Shown here piece by piece: positions 22,824 through 45,318 of a DNA stretch of 64,000 nucleotides. Position numbers and translations under genes: made by a program. Location: contig JBAMJR010000002.1 in assembly GCA_038501785.1 (NCBI GenBank), positions 186,001-250,000 of the forward strand, in the 5' to 3' direction. The stretch comes from Myoxocephalus aenaeus (taxonomy: Eukaryota > Chordata > Actinopteri > Perciformes > Cottidae). Within the stretch, counting starts at the first letter, position 1, and every line of letters begins with the position of its first letter. Under the pieces are notes generated by a model. The model ran no database searches. It was not told the origin of the DNA and saw only the letters and a list, made by a program, of their open reading frames with translations.

Positions 22824-23704
22824 GTCCACACTGAACCGTTCAGTGTTATTTAGGAGAACACATGCAGCAAGATGGGCATCATTGCAATGGAGTTCCTGCA
22901 CCTCCCTCACACTAAACTGGGCGACCGTTCAGGACCAGTCTAAATATTGCCATGGCACTGATTTATGTCAGCAATAAGAACAGCCATAATGGTGTTATGA
23001 ATGGCATACATGGACATTGTTCATCTCAAACTAAATGTTCTATTAAGTTACTATAGTATATTATAGTATAGTTTTATTATAGTCACAAAAGACTATATTG
23101 TTTCACGTTATTTAGAGTATTAAAGCAAAGCAAATCCTTTTAGTGAACATGTTTGACTAAATTATGAAAAATGCAGTGAAATCCAAGGAGTTCCTTCTTT
23201 CTTGGAACTTAATACAGTGTGTACTTCATTCTAAATGTTCCCATTAATGCGATGTTGAACATCAGTAAAACGGAGATGTTTTATATTTCTATGAAGATAT
23301 TTCTGGAGCTGACACACTGTGTTACATGTGTTGCTTCATGCGCCTTTGTTATGTGACACTGTTGGACATCACAGCACTTCACGTGTGTGTGGTCTGCATA
23401 CTGACTACTTGGTTAGTGGATTGTGGACACAGCATTGTTGCGATCTGTCCCCCCCCCCACACATTTCTGTGCACCTTTTACATTACCATAAGCCTGTATC
23501 ACTTGTTTTCAGCATGAATGCATCTGTCATGACCACAGCAGATAGTGAATATGATATTTGAGCCCTCACCATGGTGCAGTCGACTGCAGAGAAGCACCCA
23601 GCTCAGCACTGGCCACTGCTGACGTTTTAATGGGCGCTTCTATGGTTATAATACCATCTCAGAAACTCAGCTGAACTGTGTAGGTGGAAGCTTGTGAAAC
23701 ATGA

Positions 23705-23710
23705 AATAAA
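23705..23710 (+). terminator. Candidate cgrrf1 polyadenylation signal
   Basis: AATAAA lies about 0.9 kb after the cgrrf1 stop codon, and no other plausible gene end is nearby. An ATTAAA variant occurs earlier, near 23129, and could serve instead. Confidence 0.4.
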
Positions 23711-23730
23711 AGTGAGGACTGATGGCGTAG

Positions 23731-24663
23731 GATAGGTGTATTATAAACTAGATAATGTGCACAGGCTGTCATCAACTCCAGCCACAGAATGATCTGCTCT
23801 GATGTGACCAAAGACAAAGCTTTCACTTCATAAACCTAAGAAATCAGTCACATTATGGAGCGAGTCAGTTTGAGAATAACAAAAAGACCACAGCCAATCA
23901 ATTCTAATCAGACTCTGTAAATGCAGACTCGTGAACTGTAGCTCAAGTAAAACGATTCCTTTGACGTGCATGTGTTAGTTTTTATTAATGAGGAACCATC
24001 ACACAGGACATCTGACTTTCATTTAATCATAGGTCATTTAACAAAATGACCAGCCCTGGTCAGGATATTGATGTCACTAGCCAGATGGACACACATTTAG
24101 TTTGAATAATTATGACTATTTGATCTTAATGACCCACGATGACCTGTCCTTAGTGCCACCATTCAGAAGATACATTTCATCTTTAAATTGTTACTATGTC
24201 TAATAGAAAAACCTTGAATTATAGAAATTTAGTCAGTAAATTGACCTTTAATATATATTTGTACAGTGTACATTGTGTAATTTTACATGTCATATTCAGT
24301 ACGAGGTTACAGTATTCATGGTAACGATGCAGCTTGTATCCCTTAGTTCAGTTGAGTGTGAGAGTAAAGATCAAACGAACTGCTGTCACACGATCAGCAC
24401 ATAACAGCCAACAGGCCGGTAGGAACTGGGTCTACGTGAAGCCAAGACGCTTTACATACTGGCCAGTCACCACTAAGGTCTGTTAACACTGAGCCTGTTC
24501 AGACGTTTGACGCTGAAGTTCCAATCAAATATCATCCTGAAGAAGAATCTTAAGGCCATGAAAAGGAACCGGGGCGGTCTGCTACTCACTTATCTGGAGA
24601 TTATCTGCGGCACCCTATGCTTTTTCTTCCGGCCTATTGTTTAACTACAATATAATTAAAATG

Positions 24664-24708
<45 letters not shown>

Positions 24709-24980
24709 TTTTGGTGCTTTGAGCTTCACAAGCAGAGAGTGATCTGATCGATGTACATTGGAGAGAACACCTCAAACTATCTAGACCCAAAAGGAGCATT
24801 ACAGGTAAGCGGGCAAACGCCCGGGTGAAGTGTCCCTTTAATGAGTTTTGGACAACGCAGACAGTGAGAAGTAAATGTCCATCACGCTCACTCAAAGCTA
24901 ATGAGAGGAAAGAATGGTGATGAATTGAAAAAAAACACAACTTCCCATAATGGTGTATTTTCAGTACAAGTTATTTTATC
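23731..24980. other. Intergenic region between convergent cgrrf1 and psmc6
   Basis: No gene is recognised. It contains a pure TA microsatellite (about 24666-24705) and otherwise unique-looking A/T-rich sequence. Confidence 0.5.
24666..24705. repeat. TA microsatellite
   Basis: About 20 uninterrupted TA dinucleotides. Confidence 0.95.
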
Positions 24981-25163
24981 AGGTGTTCTGTGGGATGGCA
25001 GAATGATCAGCCTTTATGATGCAGTGTTTAATAAAGGCAAGTCACACTAACCAGTGGAAACAGGAGTTACTGAGTCAAAGTCACTTTGTTGGCAACTTGG
25101 AGGACAAGGAACACAGCAAATCCATGAAAAATATAGGAAGAGGAGCTATGACACAGAGAGGGT

Positions 25164-34743
<9,580 letters not shown>

Positions 34744-34900
34744 GATGCCCCACTGTATTCTGGGTAACTGCAGCGTCACAACTGTTTTGCAATTGGCAGC
34801 AGCGTCCGCCCTGTCCCTGACGCTTCTATAGATCTGCAGTGTGCAGATCTGTAGCTATAACAAATCCGCCGAGTAACATGACATAATTACACCCCAAAAT
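34744..34900 (-). promoter_or_regulatory. Likely psmc6 promoter region
   Basis: It lies immediately upstream of the psmc6 ATG. It is moderately G/C-rich (GCAGCGTCCGCCCTGTCCCT) without a TATA box, as is usual for housekeeping proteasome genes. Assigned by position. Confidence 0.4.
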
Positions 34901-35499
34901 GAACGACAGATAGTATTTACACAGCGATATCTAAAACCATTGTCCTGCCAGTGGGGAACAGCAGGTGCGTTTGTAGCTTTTGAGGACATTCAGGGCTGAG
35001 CCCCGACCTCTGTATGGGGGAATTTATCTTCATGAACAAGCGATATTTGTATCCTTTTTTAATGCACTCTGGTACCTCAATTACGTTCAAAGTGCATGTC
35101 TTAATCGTTGGAAAAATGAAGTGTGTACCTCAAAAACTGTACTCTCCAGATGAATTATGAATTGTGATGTTCCAAATAGTAGGAGTTTGGAGACTTAGAA
35201 TAATATTGAGTAGAAACGGAATATTCACATTCAAACTGTTATTACATGTATTGACTAGCATTGGAGAGAAAAAAGTTATTATTACATGTATTTAGTGCTG
35301 CAATGAAACAATAGTTTATTGAAACATTTTCTTTTACTCACACGCCCAATAGTTTTGAGATCATAGGTTGCGGTCGAACAGTAAAAAAATTACCTCATAA
35401 ACCCTTTTCCTTGACCTCTGTGGAAAACGTCACAGGGTCAGGTTTGCCCTAGTCCAGCCACTGTATGCTGCTATAGGCCTAGACTGCTGGAGGACATCT

Positions 35500-36480
35500 T
35501 AGGATACACTGAGTAGTAGGCATGTGAAAAAGTTACAACTATATAACAGCAACAGTGGATGTAGTAGAATATTACATAATATAATAAAAGCAGTAATGGT
35601 ATTTGCAATACCTAATAGCAAGTCTACTCTTAAATGAGGTGACTGTGTCTGTAGCCCCCGGACTGAAAGTGGAAGCTGGTTCCACAGAAGAGGAGCTTGA
35701 TACCTGAAGGCTCTGACTCCAATCCTACTTTTTAAGACTCTAGGAACCACAAGTAGCCCTGCCCGGTGGGGTAATATGGTACTATGAGCTCTCTGGTGGG
35801 GTAATATGGTACTATGAGCTCTCTGGTGGGGTAATATGGTACTATGAGCTCTCTGGTGGGGTAATATGGTACGATGAGCTCTCTGGTGGGGTAATATGGT
35901 ACTATGAGCTCTCTGGTGGGGTAATATGGTACGATGAGCTCTCTGGTGGGGTAATATGGTACTATGAGCTCTCTGGTGGGGTAATATGGCACTATGAGCT
36001 CCTTAAGATATGATGGTGCATCACCAATTAGGGCTTTGTAGGTAAGGAGAAGGATTTTAAATGTGATTCTTGATTTTACAGGAAGCCAGTGCAGAGCAGC
36101 TAATACAGGAGTAATGTGATCTCTTTTCTTAGTTTTTGTTAGTACACAAGCTGCAGCATTCTGGATCAACTAGAGAGATTTAAGAGATTTATTAGAGCAG
36201 CCTGACAATGAGTTACAGTAATCTAGTCTAATAGTAACAAATGCGTGAACTATTACGTAGGTGAAAAAAGGCAGTCCTTAAGATGTGTTTTATGTGGGAG
36301 TTAAAGGACAAGTCCTGAACAAAGATAACTCAGAGATTCTTTACGGTGGTGCCGGATGCCAGAGCAATGCCATCAAGAGAAACTATATCATTAGATAATT
36401 GATTTCTGAGGTGTTCTGGGCCGAGTAAAAAGAGATGCGCTTGGACAGAAATGGTGACACAGAAGAGCCATAGCAATTTC
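35500..36480 (-). mobile_element. L2-like LINE 3' half with internal minisatellite
   Basis: The minus strand reads an L2-type RT C-terminal region: RDHITPVLAALHWLPVKSRI, then FKILLLTYKALIGDAPSYLK, then after the tandem repeat GVRAFRYQAPLLWNQLPLSV. Frames shift upstream of 36170. The region between the RT blocks has expanded into eight 30-bp repeats. Confidence 0.8.
35761..36000. repeat. 30-bp minisatellite, eight copies
   Basis: Eight units of exactly 30 bp containing GGTGGGGTAATATGGTA, nearly identical. Because 30 is a multiple of three, the LINE frame stays open and encodes repeated ELIVPYYPTR. Confidence 0.97.
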
Positions 36481-36499
36481 AAAATAAAGGCTCATCTTA

Positions 36500-37460
36500 A
36501 ATCAATGAGTCGATCCAGATATACGGATCGTTACACTCATAATAAATACAGTGCTTTGAATAATAATATGTTCACATAGGGTTTTATCACAAAAAAGTTC
36601 AGATAACTAGTTAAAACATATTGTATCTACAGTACTCAGCTTCGACTGCGTGGAAAAGTTTATTCTGTGTTGGTGCACTGAAGACTGGAATTTCCACATC
36701 ACACATGTTGCTTATTGGACTAAAATGTGCCTGTATACTGGTTGTGATGTCACACATCCTGCCTTTTCCTGCATATCTTCAATTAAGATTTAACTGTGCA
36801 TAATACCAGATTGGGAGCATTTTGATTGCCTCTGGCCCTCAAATATGGCGATGCCTCAGCCTGTGGCTCATAGTTAACGGTGCTAACAGCGCCAACAATG
36901 CAAACAGCAACAGTGCTGACAGAGCCAACAGTGTTTAACTGAGGGGGAACTGGGTGCTACACTTTCAGAAATACACTGCTGGTCGGGATGGCGCTAACAG
37001 CTGTAACTGCCGTATGGGAGCAGTGCAGAGTGCCAGCCATGAGCTAACCAGTGAAACATTCCCCCTTGTTCAGATGAATGTGAGATCAAACTCATACATG
37101 ACCCCGATCGTGATGGCTAAACATTGAAGTAAAGTAACAATTACCGCCCAGATAGACAAATAGAACTTGAATCTCTCAGCCTCTACTTCATATATAGCTC
37201 ATGTGCCCAAAAATACATAGCTTTTGTGTGACATTTAAAATGAAAATAAGATACATGTGCGGTCTGCAGATGAGACAGAATGACACACTAGGTTGTTTGA
37301 AAACTTGTTCAAGACCCATCTCCATACTAAATCTAAGCTGTGATGAGGGGGCAAGTAGATGAGTCACAATATAAAATGGTTGGGAAACATGCATTCCAGG
37401 AAGCTAATGATAAATAGTCTGTACTTGTAGATCTTTTCTGGTCTTCTGAGCACTCAAAGG
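36500..37460. other. Intergenic, no recognised gene
   Basis: Contains a degenerate GCNAACAG-type simple repeat (about 36880-36935). Nothing else is identified. Confidence 0.4.
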
Positions 37461-37610
37461 TCTCTAACACTACATGTCATCATTCACCATTTCATACACT
37501 GATGGGAGGGGCTAAGGTGCCACCTGCCCATCAGGACTAACTAACATTCACACACCGTGGGCACAGCGACGAGAGCAATTTGGGCTCACCACTGAGCCAA
37601 AGTCACCCAC
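37461..37610 (-). repeat. SINE-like repeat, partial
   Basis: ACACTACATGTCATCATTCA through CATCAGGACTAACTAACATT to CACTGAGCC; it shares these segments with 63331-63529. The tRNA-like end is degraded. Confidence 0.55.
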
Positions 37611-37699
37611 AGGATAAGTAGCAAGTGGTCCTTACCTCTAACAGTGTCGTGCCCAGTAAACTATGGTCTGCCGTTTACACACAAGGAATTTAAAGGAAC

Positions 37700-40134
37700 T
37701 CACACACATACAATATAAATATATGTTTTATTGGTTTTAACTGCACTATCATTTCAAAACAAACCATGAACAAAGTTATTACTGTAGTAACAGTGATGGC
37801 TGCTGGAAAATACATTCAACAGGTGCTTGTCATGTGTGAATCCTGTGAACACCTACCCTACAGTGACAGGCTTTCCTCTACTCCGTTATAGAAAATGATG
37901 AAGGCACAACATTTGGGAAACCAGGAATGTATTTAAAAGGCACTTTCATGGGCAAAAGTGGTCAAAGATAACCTTTACATAATCATTGTGTTGACTTAAA
38001 GTGCTAATAAGTCTGTGCGAGATATTGTGAAACAGGTATGATTCCATCATCTTTTCAAAATAAGAGCTTACAATGCTTTAGTCACATAATGTTAAACTGA
38101 TTCAGTGACTGATAAACAAATGACAATGCATCCTAGTAAAAGACATTGATACAAGGACAAGACTGTTCCAGAGCCAGTATACATCCCAGAGGATGAAAGA
38201 AGGTGCTGCTGCCCAGAACTGCAGCAGGGATTAGAGGCACAGTCCAAGATGTAAACAGGGTTCCAACATTTTGAGAAAACACACTTTGAGATCAATCAAA
38301 TTCAAAGTATGGAGGTTAACCCAATTTATGTATTGTTCTGTGCATCTGGGTCTGAAGAATACAAAATTATTTTCTCCAAACATTTTTAGTGCATTTTAGG
38401 CCCTAGTATTGAATAAATTGCTACAAAATATGGGCATTCATATACATTCACCGTGAATTTTATGCTATGAGAAAAAAAGCTGCTCTGGCAAAAAAAAAAA
38501 GTCTGTGTGAAAAGAAAGCAGAAAGCCACAAGTGAGCCGCTGCAGACACAGACACAGCTGCTGTGTCAGCAGACAGAAGAACCCCGTCAACACTCACTGG
38601 GAATAGCAAACATTACATTATTTAACCTGTGTGTTTTAAATAAACATTCACTTTCAAAATAAATCAAATGTTACAAAACATGTCATTGCAGGATAATATA
38701 TTAACTGTGAAAAAAAAACAAAAAAAACACACAAATAGGTCTTCACAATCTTGCAATTAATATGGAAGACCATAATTTCACATGAATGAAAATATATATT
38801 CTATCGTTTCATTAACCAGATAAATACAAAATAAAAATGCTTAAGATCAGCAATAAATAGATTTTGATAAATAAGCAGTGACAGCTAAAGCCCTCACACA
38901 GAAGACGTTGGGAAATAAACTAGACAATAATAATAACAACAACAATAATGATAATACAAATGGTAGAATCAACAGAATTGATTTTTAGGTGATTGGACCA
39001 AGCTTGACTGCTGACAAATTATCTAAAGACCAACATGGCAAATTAACACTAAGAACCTAGCAGACTGCTGTAAACGTTGTCTGCTAGAAGTTTAATGTCC
39101 AATACTCAGTTCACCCAAATTAGAAACATTCTCTGTGCCACAGCTGTCATTTCAACTAATGGTACAAGCACAACAGTCAGTATGAAAACTGTCTCCAGTG
39201 TGCTCTGTGGACAATACAGAGGCATACATATATTTAAATATGACCTTTTAATGCTGTGAGCACAATAAACTAGATTCCACCCTGCTCCATTGTACTGGGA
39301 CGGAGGCAAGATCTAACAGACACACACCTCCAAACCTGGGCAAAGAAAACCACAACCTTCTGCATCACTATATAAGTATGCCAATAAAAGTAAGTGCGAG
39401 AATACGTTTTCTGGTAACCTGGGTGAAATTGCCCTTTTACTCAACCTCCAACTTCAGAGATCATTTTGAGTCAGTCAAAAGATTCAAAACCCTGATGTTG
39501 GCCATTTTAAAAGAAAAGGCCTCTTTTACCGAATGTTACAAAGAACATATCACCAGGATTCCTGCCCGACTGCAGGAAAGCAATCGTCAGTCACACTGAC
39601 GAGAGGAAAAGGAGACTGGGCTTAATTAGAGTGAAAAATAAAGTCTCGGCTCACTGTTGGCTTCACATGAATCAACTCCAAGGCACTTTTAGAATTTTAC
39701 AGTCTTTTGACATTCCCTATTTGATGATCCATTAAAAATGAACACCGAGTTGACACAAGCCTCAAGGAGGGTGTCAGGATTGTGGCACAGATGATCATAA
39801 TAATAATAATAATAATAATAATGGCTGTGTAAAGACACACAACACTAAAACTCACTTTGCTCAGCACAGAGATATTATATATCATATTAAACTACTTCAC
39901 ACAATCATTCCACCATGGCACCAGTGCAGGCTTTTACGCAAATAGGATTCTGGTTTACCATCTGTTCACAATATTGGAAGTAGACTTGGTCGGGATTTAT
40001 GATGAGACTTGCTTGCTACAACAATGCACTGAGCAGCCTGCTTCTTCTGTAAACAGGGAAAAAATAATAATAATGGTCTCCACCCTCCTGTCTTTTTCCA
40101 TTCCTCCCATCTCAGGCCCAGGGATGCAAACACT
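37700..40134 (-). other. zfp36l1 3' UTR (inferred)
   Basis: The 2.4 kb downstream of the stop codon is A/T-rich and free of recognisable transposons, apart from short AAT-type microsatellites at 38926-38955 and 39796-39822. An AATAAA signal on the minus strand lies at 37727-37732. Family members have long, AU-rich, self-regulated 3' UTRs, so this interval is probably one. The extent is inferred. Confidence 0.5.
37727..37732 (-). terminator. Candidate zfp36l1 polyadenylation signal
   Basis: AATAAA on the minus strand (TTTATT on plus) lies about 2.4 kb after the stop codon, just before the SINE-like repeat at 37461-37610. Confidence 0.4.
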
Positions 40135-41154
40135 TTAGTCATCAGAGACAGACAGCCTGCTGAAGATGGGAAGGCGACGGGAGGCATCAAGGAGTGGGGA
40201 CTCTGAGCCGCTCTGACTGCCCAGGCTGCTCTGGTAACCCTCCTGGTCAGACAGAGAGTCCGGGGGGCTGGGGGAGATCTCTGATGTGGGCTGGAATAAG
40301 TAGGGGGTGGTCGGGCAAGGAGGGGTTAGAACCTGAAGCTCAGACACAGGTGGAGGCCCAACGCTGGGGCCAAACAGGCTGGCAAGCTCCTGGCTAGAGT
40401 GGCCAAGGGGATCACTCTGCCACTCCGTCAGGTTTCCGGGGGAGAACATGGGTGGAGGTGTGACAGAAGTGGGGCTGTCCTGCCGGCCGCTGGAGCTGGG
40501 GAAGCCGGCGAAGCTGAAGCTGTGCTGCAGGCGAGGGCGCTCCATCTTGTTGAAGGCGGAGAGGGGAGGGGGCCCGCGGCGCTCCTCTGCGTTGTGGATA
40601 AAGTGGCATCGCGGCCCGTACGGACAGAACCCAATGGTGTGGAAGGTGCGACACAGTTCAGTCTTGTACTTTGGGTGACGGCCCAGGCTGCGCAGCTCAT
40701 GCACGCCATGGGCAAACTGGCACTTATCTTCGTATTTACAGGTGCCGTTCTCCTCAAAGGGCCGGCACAGCTCCGTCTTATAGCGACTCGAGTTGACTTG
40801 GCTGCTTCCACTCACACACGCCTGACTGCCAGGCCACAGCCTGTCCCCCAGCTCTGAAAAAAAGCACTCACTGAAATGGTTCTCCTTGTTGCTGATGCAG
40901 CTGCTACCCAACAATGCTGAGGGATCCCTTTTAAGGTTGTTGACAAACTGGCTCTGGCTGAACTTTGCACTGGGGAGGTTGAATGAGTGACGGCGTTGGA
41001 ACGGCCCTGCTTCAGAGGAGGACCCCACCGCCTTCCTGTCCAGCAGGGACCCAGTGGGGTTGCAGGAGGAGAGGTTGGCACTCGAGCACGGGACAGACGT
41101 CAGCTGAGGTCCCTCAAGACCGTTGATGATGCTGTAGTTAATCATGTTACTGTT
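40135..41154 (-). CDS. zfp36l1: ZFP36L1-type tandem CCCH zinc-finger mRNA-decay protein, main (last) coding exon
   Basis: This family binds AU-rich elements in mRNA 3' UTRs and recruits CCR4-NOT deadenylase. The exon begins after a clear acceptor (…TTTACAG at 41155) in phase 0 and encodes 339 residues to TAA at 40135-40137. Two CCCH fingers of form C-x8-C-x5-C-x3-H lie at exon residues 130-149 and 168-187 (40594-40767), each preceded by YKTELCR. Further family marks are LLDRKAVG, RRHSFNLPSAKF, RPRLQHSFSFAGFP, SSQELASLF and the C-terminal RRLPIFSRLSVSDD, the CNOT1-binding tail. ZFP36L1 is favoured over ZFP36L2 because the exon starts with a NMINYS-like segment and there are no long Ala/Ser runs. 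In vertebrates a short coding exon supplies the first ~20 residues; I could not find it. Met at exon residue 4 is an alternative start. Confidence 0.9.
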   Translation of the reverse strand, partial: NSNMINYSIINGLEGPQLTSVPCSSANLSSCNPTGSLLDRKAVGSSSEAGPFQRRHSFNLPSAKFSQSQFVNNLKRDPSALLGSSCISNKENHFSECFFSELGDRLWPGSQACVSGSSQVNSSRYKTELCRPFEENGTCKYEDKCQFAHGVHELRSLGRHPKYKTELCRTFHTIGFCPYGPRCHFIHNAEERRGPPPLSAFNKMERPRLQHSFSFAGFPSSSGRQDSPTSVTPPPMFSPGNLTEWQSDPLGHSSQELASLFGPSVGPPPVSELQVLTPPCPTTPYLFQPTSEISPSPPDSLSDQEGYQSSLGSQSGSESPLLDASRRLPIFSRLSVSDD

Positions 41155-42479
41155 CTGTAAAGAGACATGTTTCATTTAGAAAACTGTGACAACAACAAGC
41201 AGGGTTGGGAACTGGAACTGGTTCCAGATTTTCTTTATTGTTTTAAATTGTACTCACTGAAAGCAGTTTGGACCTAATGTGCTCATTTACATTAGCCGTT
41301 ACACACTGCTTGTGTCTTAAAGTGTGTCATATTGATAAAGCATCCGCTAGTGCTTCGGCATCAAACACAAATTAAAACAGTGAACTTCCACTGGCATGAT
41401 AGAGAATATGTTCTTCTGTCTCTTACCAGTCATTTGAGTCGTATAACAAATTACTGTTAATGGATGTGTAAATCTGTGGGAAATTATTGTCTTTTGCTTT
41501 CCAACATATTCTGATTTATTTCCTAAAATCAGAACCGTAATTGCATACGAACTAGAATTGATAGGCAGAATCTGAAACAGTCTAAATAACAAAACCTGGT
41601 TGCAATAATCTTTCTGTTAAGAGCACAGGGAGCGCTCCGGATGGATTGTAGTCTTCATGACAGGTGAGAAACCCTGCCTGGCAGCAACTATGGTTTCATT
41701 CTACATTATGTGTAGCACAAAGTGACACTTCTGGAAAATAGATTGATTTACCATTACTTTAACACTACACTGACCAGCATGTCAATATTGGTTCAACAAT
41801 CCGGTGCGTTGTGGGAAGAGTTAGCTCTTGGCTTCATGTCTGACCCGGAGCTGAGCTTCCTCTGCAGGGAGGCTAAAGACAGCAGCCACGGTAGAGAAGC
41901 ATGCGGGGCTGAAACGGATACTACAACTGAATAGTAGCAGCTCGTAAGGTCCGCAGACTATAATTGACATAACATAGTAACGTTGATAAAAATGAATGAA
42001 TATGAAAAAGCTTTGAGTTGCAATGTAATGACTTGTTGAATGACATACTGCTCTATAACTACTCAACTTCAGAGTTCATAACGTTGCACAGACGGCCGGG
42101 CAAAGGTTCAGCTGACGCTAGCTAGTTAACAAGACTGTGTCGAACATTGCTAAATTATACTTTATATTCATTTAATGCATCGTGCTACGAGTGAGCGACT
42201 GGCTCCTTCAACGCTGTTGCACACGTTAACGCTAGTTTACATTGCATGCCTAACATTACGTAAAGTTATAGCTACAAGTTATTCACAGATTTTAGACACG
42301 CAGTTTACTGGGCTTTACTTTCGACGTTAGCCATTTTAACAATAAACACAGACTAACGTCGAAAATCAGTTTGTGTGCGTCACACTCAACTTACGTTAAC
42401 GTTATGCCACTTTGCAGCGCACAAACTTATTTCTAAATAACTCTCATGCAAATGTTAGTAACATGACTGATGTACAGAT

Positions 42480-42900
42480 GCCGAATGGCGTTTGACAAGT
42501 CCGAGATGACAGCAACCAGTCGGCCATCACGTGGTTGATGGGAGTTCCTGCTCTCAATCGGAATATCAAACTTTCAGTAACAAAAATGGCTAGGCTAATG
42601 TTAGCATACTTCCCCTAGAAAATAACCACTCTCTCGGTCAATAGGCGTCAATTACCTTGTTAGACACGCCTCTGTATTCAAGGACAGGAGAAAGAAATAG
42701 TCGCTGCCATGTTTGTTGGTAAATATCGATAATACGAGCTAGTCGTTCTATATGGCGGCACCACGGCGCACTTCTTTTTCAGCATGCGGCGGCCACGGCA
42801 GCACGAGGGCGGGGCTTCCGGCTGACACGCTGCCACGTGCAGCCACAGCCTCAGGGGAACCACGCCTCTGTCGGCCAAACCTGGACCTGCCTTGTCACGA
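42480..42900 (-). promoter_or_regulatory. Probable zfp36l1 promoter / 5' exon region
   Basis: A G/C-rich, CpG-containing stretch (about 42740-42880) lies upstream of the zfp36l1 coding exon. On the minus strand, TCTAACAAG|GTAATT gives a possible donor with exon end at 42656. The ATG just upstream of it (42711-42709) opens only ten codons before TGA, so that exon would be non-coding or carry a uORF. Placement is inferred from composition and one splice-like site. Confidence 0.35.
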
Positions 42901-42959
42901 TCAAGAAGGTCATTCTATTGGCTGTATTGCGTGTCTATTTTCATAAACACTTTTAGATT

Positions 42960-44980
42960 TCCTCCTTTTCTTTTAATAAACACAACCGGAATAAACCTTG
43001 AATGTGTCTTCTCTTCTTCGGCATAATTTTGGGGCCTGCATACAGTTGCTATATACACATGGCATGTGGCTGCTTAGGTTTCTCCACTAATCGCATACAA
43101 AAGTCACCATTCCATTATTACCAGCTAAGCAAAACATAAAGCTCACTAACTATCACTTTATTCAATGCAGAAAATAAAAATGTTCAAGCACTTGACGACA
43201 TTCATTAAACAACAATGTGAGAGTCACAGAGGAACTAGATAAGGGTAATTTAACAGTGAGCATGTCACATGGTGGGGGACAAAGCTGTACATTTGCAAAT
43301 TCAGGTCAATGTCCTTCTGGATCTGTTTTGCATCATAGAAACCAAACACAACAATGGAGAGCACACGCCTGTGGGAGGTTCATTTTATGAAGACATTTTA
43401 TTTTGAGGTTGGCCATAAATGTAAAGACATTGAAATCAGTGGCACAGTTTTCACATGAGTCAGAGACATCTGAAGCCCTGCTGCTGCTTTGACAGCTGTG
43501 GAGTGTAATTTGTAAAACAGTGCAGAATCCACACTAAATGTTTGCGTACGTTAAAAGGAGGAAATGCACATATGGCAAAAAGTATTCAGATTTATAAAAC
43601 CTTGCATAAACCTGCCAGTGCTCAATGTCCTTCCCTGAACACTTCTAATTCTAATTCTCCTAATTATTTCTTTCACACAATCCTAACAATGCCAGAGCAT
43701 CTATCGTGCAGCATTATACAGTACGAGTGTCACCACAGTACTTTCAAAATTATCGAGACAATCCCCGGATATTGTTTTTAAAAAGGAGTTTGATTGGTGA
43801 ACACAGTTTATTTATTTATTCATCTTTTCTTATGGCATTATGATTATGACATGATGAGGATATGGAGGGATTGTGCGAGAACTGTCACTGACTTTATATT
43901 TCCACATTCCTTTTGTGCAGGTGGTGAAGCTGTGCCAGGTGAGATGACGGTCACCATGGTGACTCCAGTATGCTTTGATACTTGCATCGGATAGCTGTTG
44001 TCAGTTTGTCTGTATATATTGTGCTGTATCTGTCACTATGGAACAAACCATCAATTCATAAATAAAGTTGTGTTCACTGCAGCAATTTTACTCACAGACA
44101 CTTTATGAATTACTAAAAATCGTACTTGGTGAGCTGCACAGTGTTAGAAGATTATTGCTCTGTTCTGTTCTGCAGTTCTTTAAATCTATTTTACGTTATC
44201 TTACGATGATGATAATTTCATCAGCCGCTCCACAGCTGGCCACGAATGTTGGTAGGTTGGCCCTGTCCTCTGCACTGAAGAGAGCAGACAGCGAAATTTG
44301 ATTTGAGATTTCATTTAATTTATGTCTTTCACAATTGATATTTGCTTATAGTTATGGCTCACTAGTACAAGCACAAATAACTCTGCTGGTTTGAGTGTTT
44401 ATGATAGAGCTCATTTGTAAGTTCAAAGTAACGTGCGATATGAAGTGAAATTAAATGTATGAGAAGCATCATTATATCTGTAATGTGTAACATCCCGTTA
44501 GTCCTGACTTGTCGCTCCCTACACCTGCGCTCAATCACCTGCCCCTGGTGTTTCCCTCTGCCAACCCCACACATGCTGTATATACTCCCCTGCTTTCCCT
44601 GTCCCGGTGCCAGATTGTCTTTGTCCTACCTCGTGTGTTCATCGCCTTCATGTACTCTAATGACCTCTAATGACCTTCACCAAAACAGTGACTGAAAATG
44701 TTCTAACTCTATCATTGGCCTTGAATCCATAACATCTGATAAGCTCATCTGTGTAATGTTGATTCCTTTAGTATCTCAATTTTTTCTTGACAAATAAATA
44801 GTACGGTATTGTAATTAATGAACATATAGCAATAAAGTTTATTTAAAGAAAATTAACACATGGTGAAAACTTTGACCAGTACAAATATTATAATTATAAT
44901 TACTAATATGACACCATGTTCTGAACAGACACATTACACATTACAAACCCTAACCCAAATTACTCATACGCAAAGTTTGC
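42960..44980. other. Intergenic, mostly unrecognised
   Basis: No gene is seen. A stretch near 44480-44640 with CACCTGCGCTCAATCACCTG and TATATACTCCCCTGC looks like part of a fish LTR, but its borders are unclear. Confidence 0.35.
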
Positions 44981-45048
44981 AGCACTAGGCATTAGGCAAC
45001 CGCTTAATCCTATGGTATTTTACAATGCATAAATGATATATACACATA

Positions 45049-45287
<239 letters not shown>

Positions 45288-45318
45288 GAATATACATGTA
45301 TAGATATAGATTGCAGTA

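Noticed and set aside
40399..40857. 152-codon plus-strand ORF opposite zfp36l1
   Set aside because: Shadow of the CCCH coding exon; no family features.
42660..42715. Coding exon 1 of zfp36l1 starting at the ATG near 42711
   Set aside because: The frame stops after ten codons and is not in phase with exon 2 at the candidate donor.
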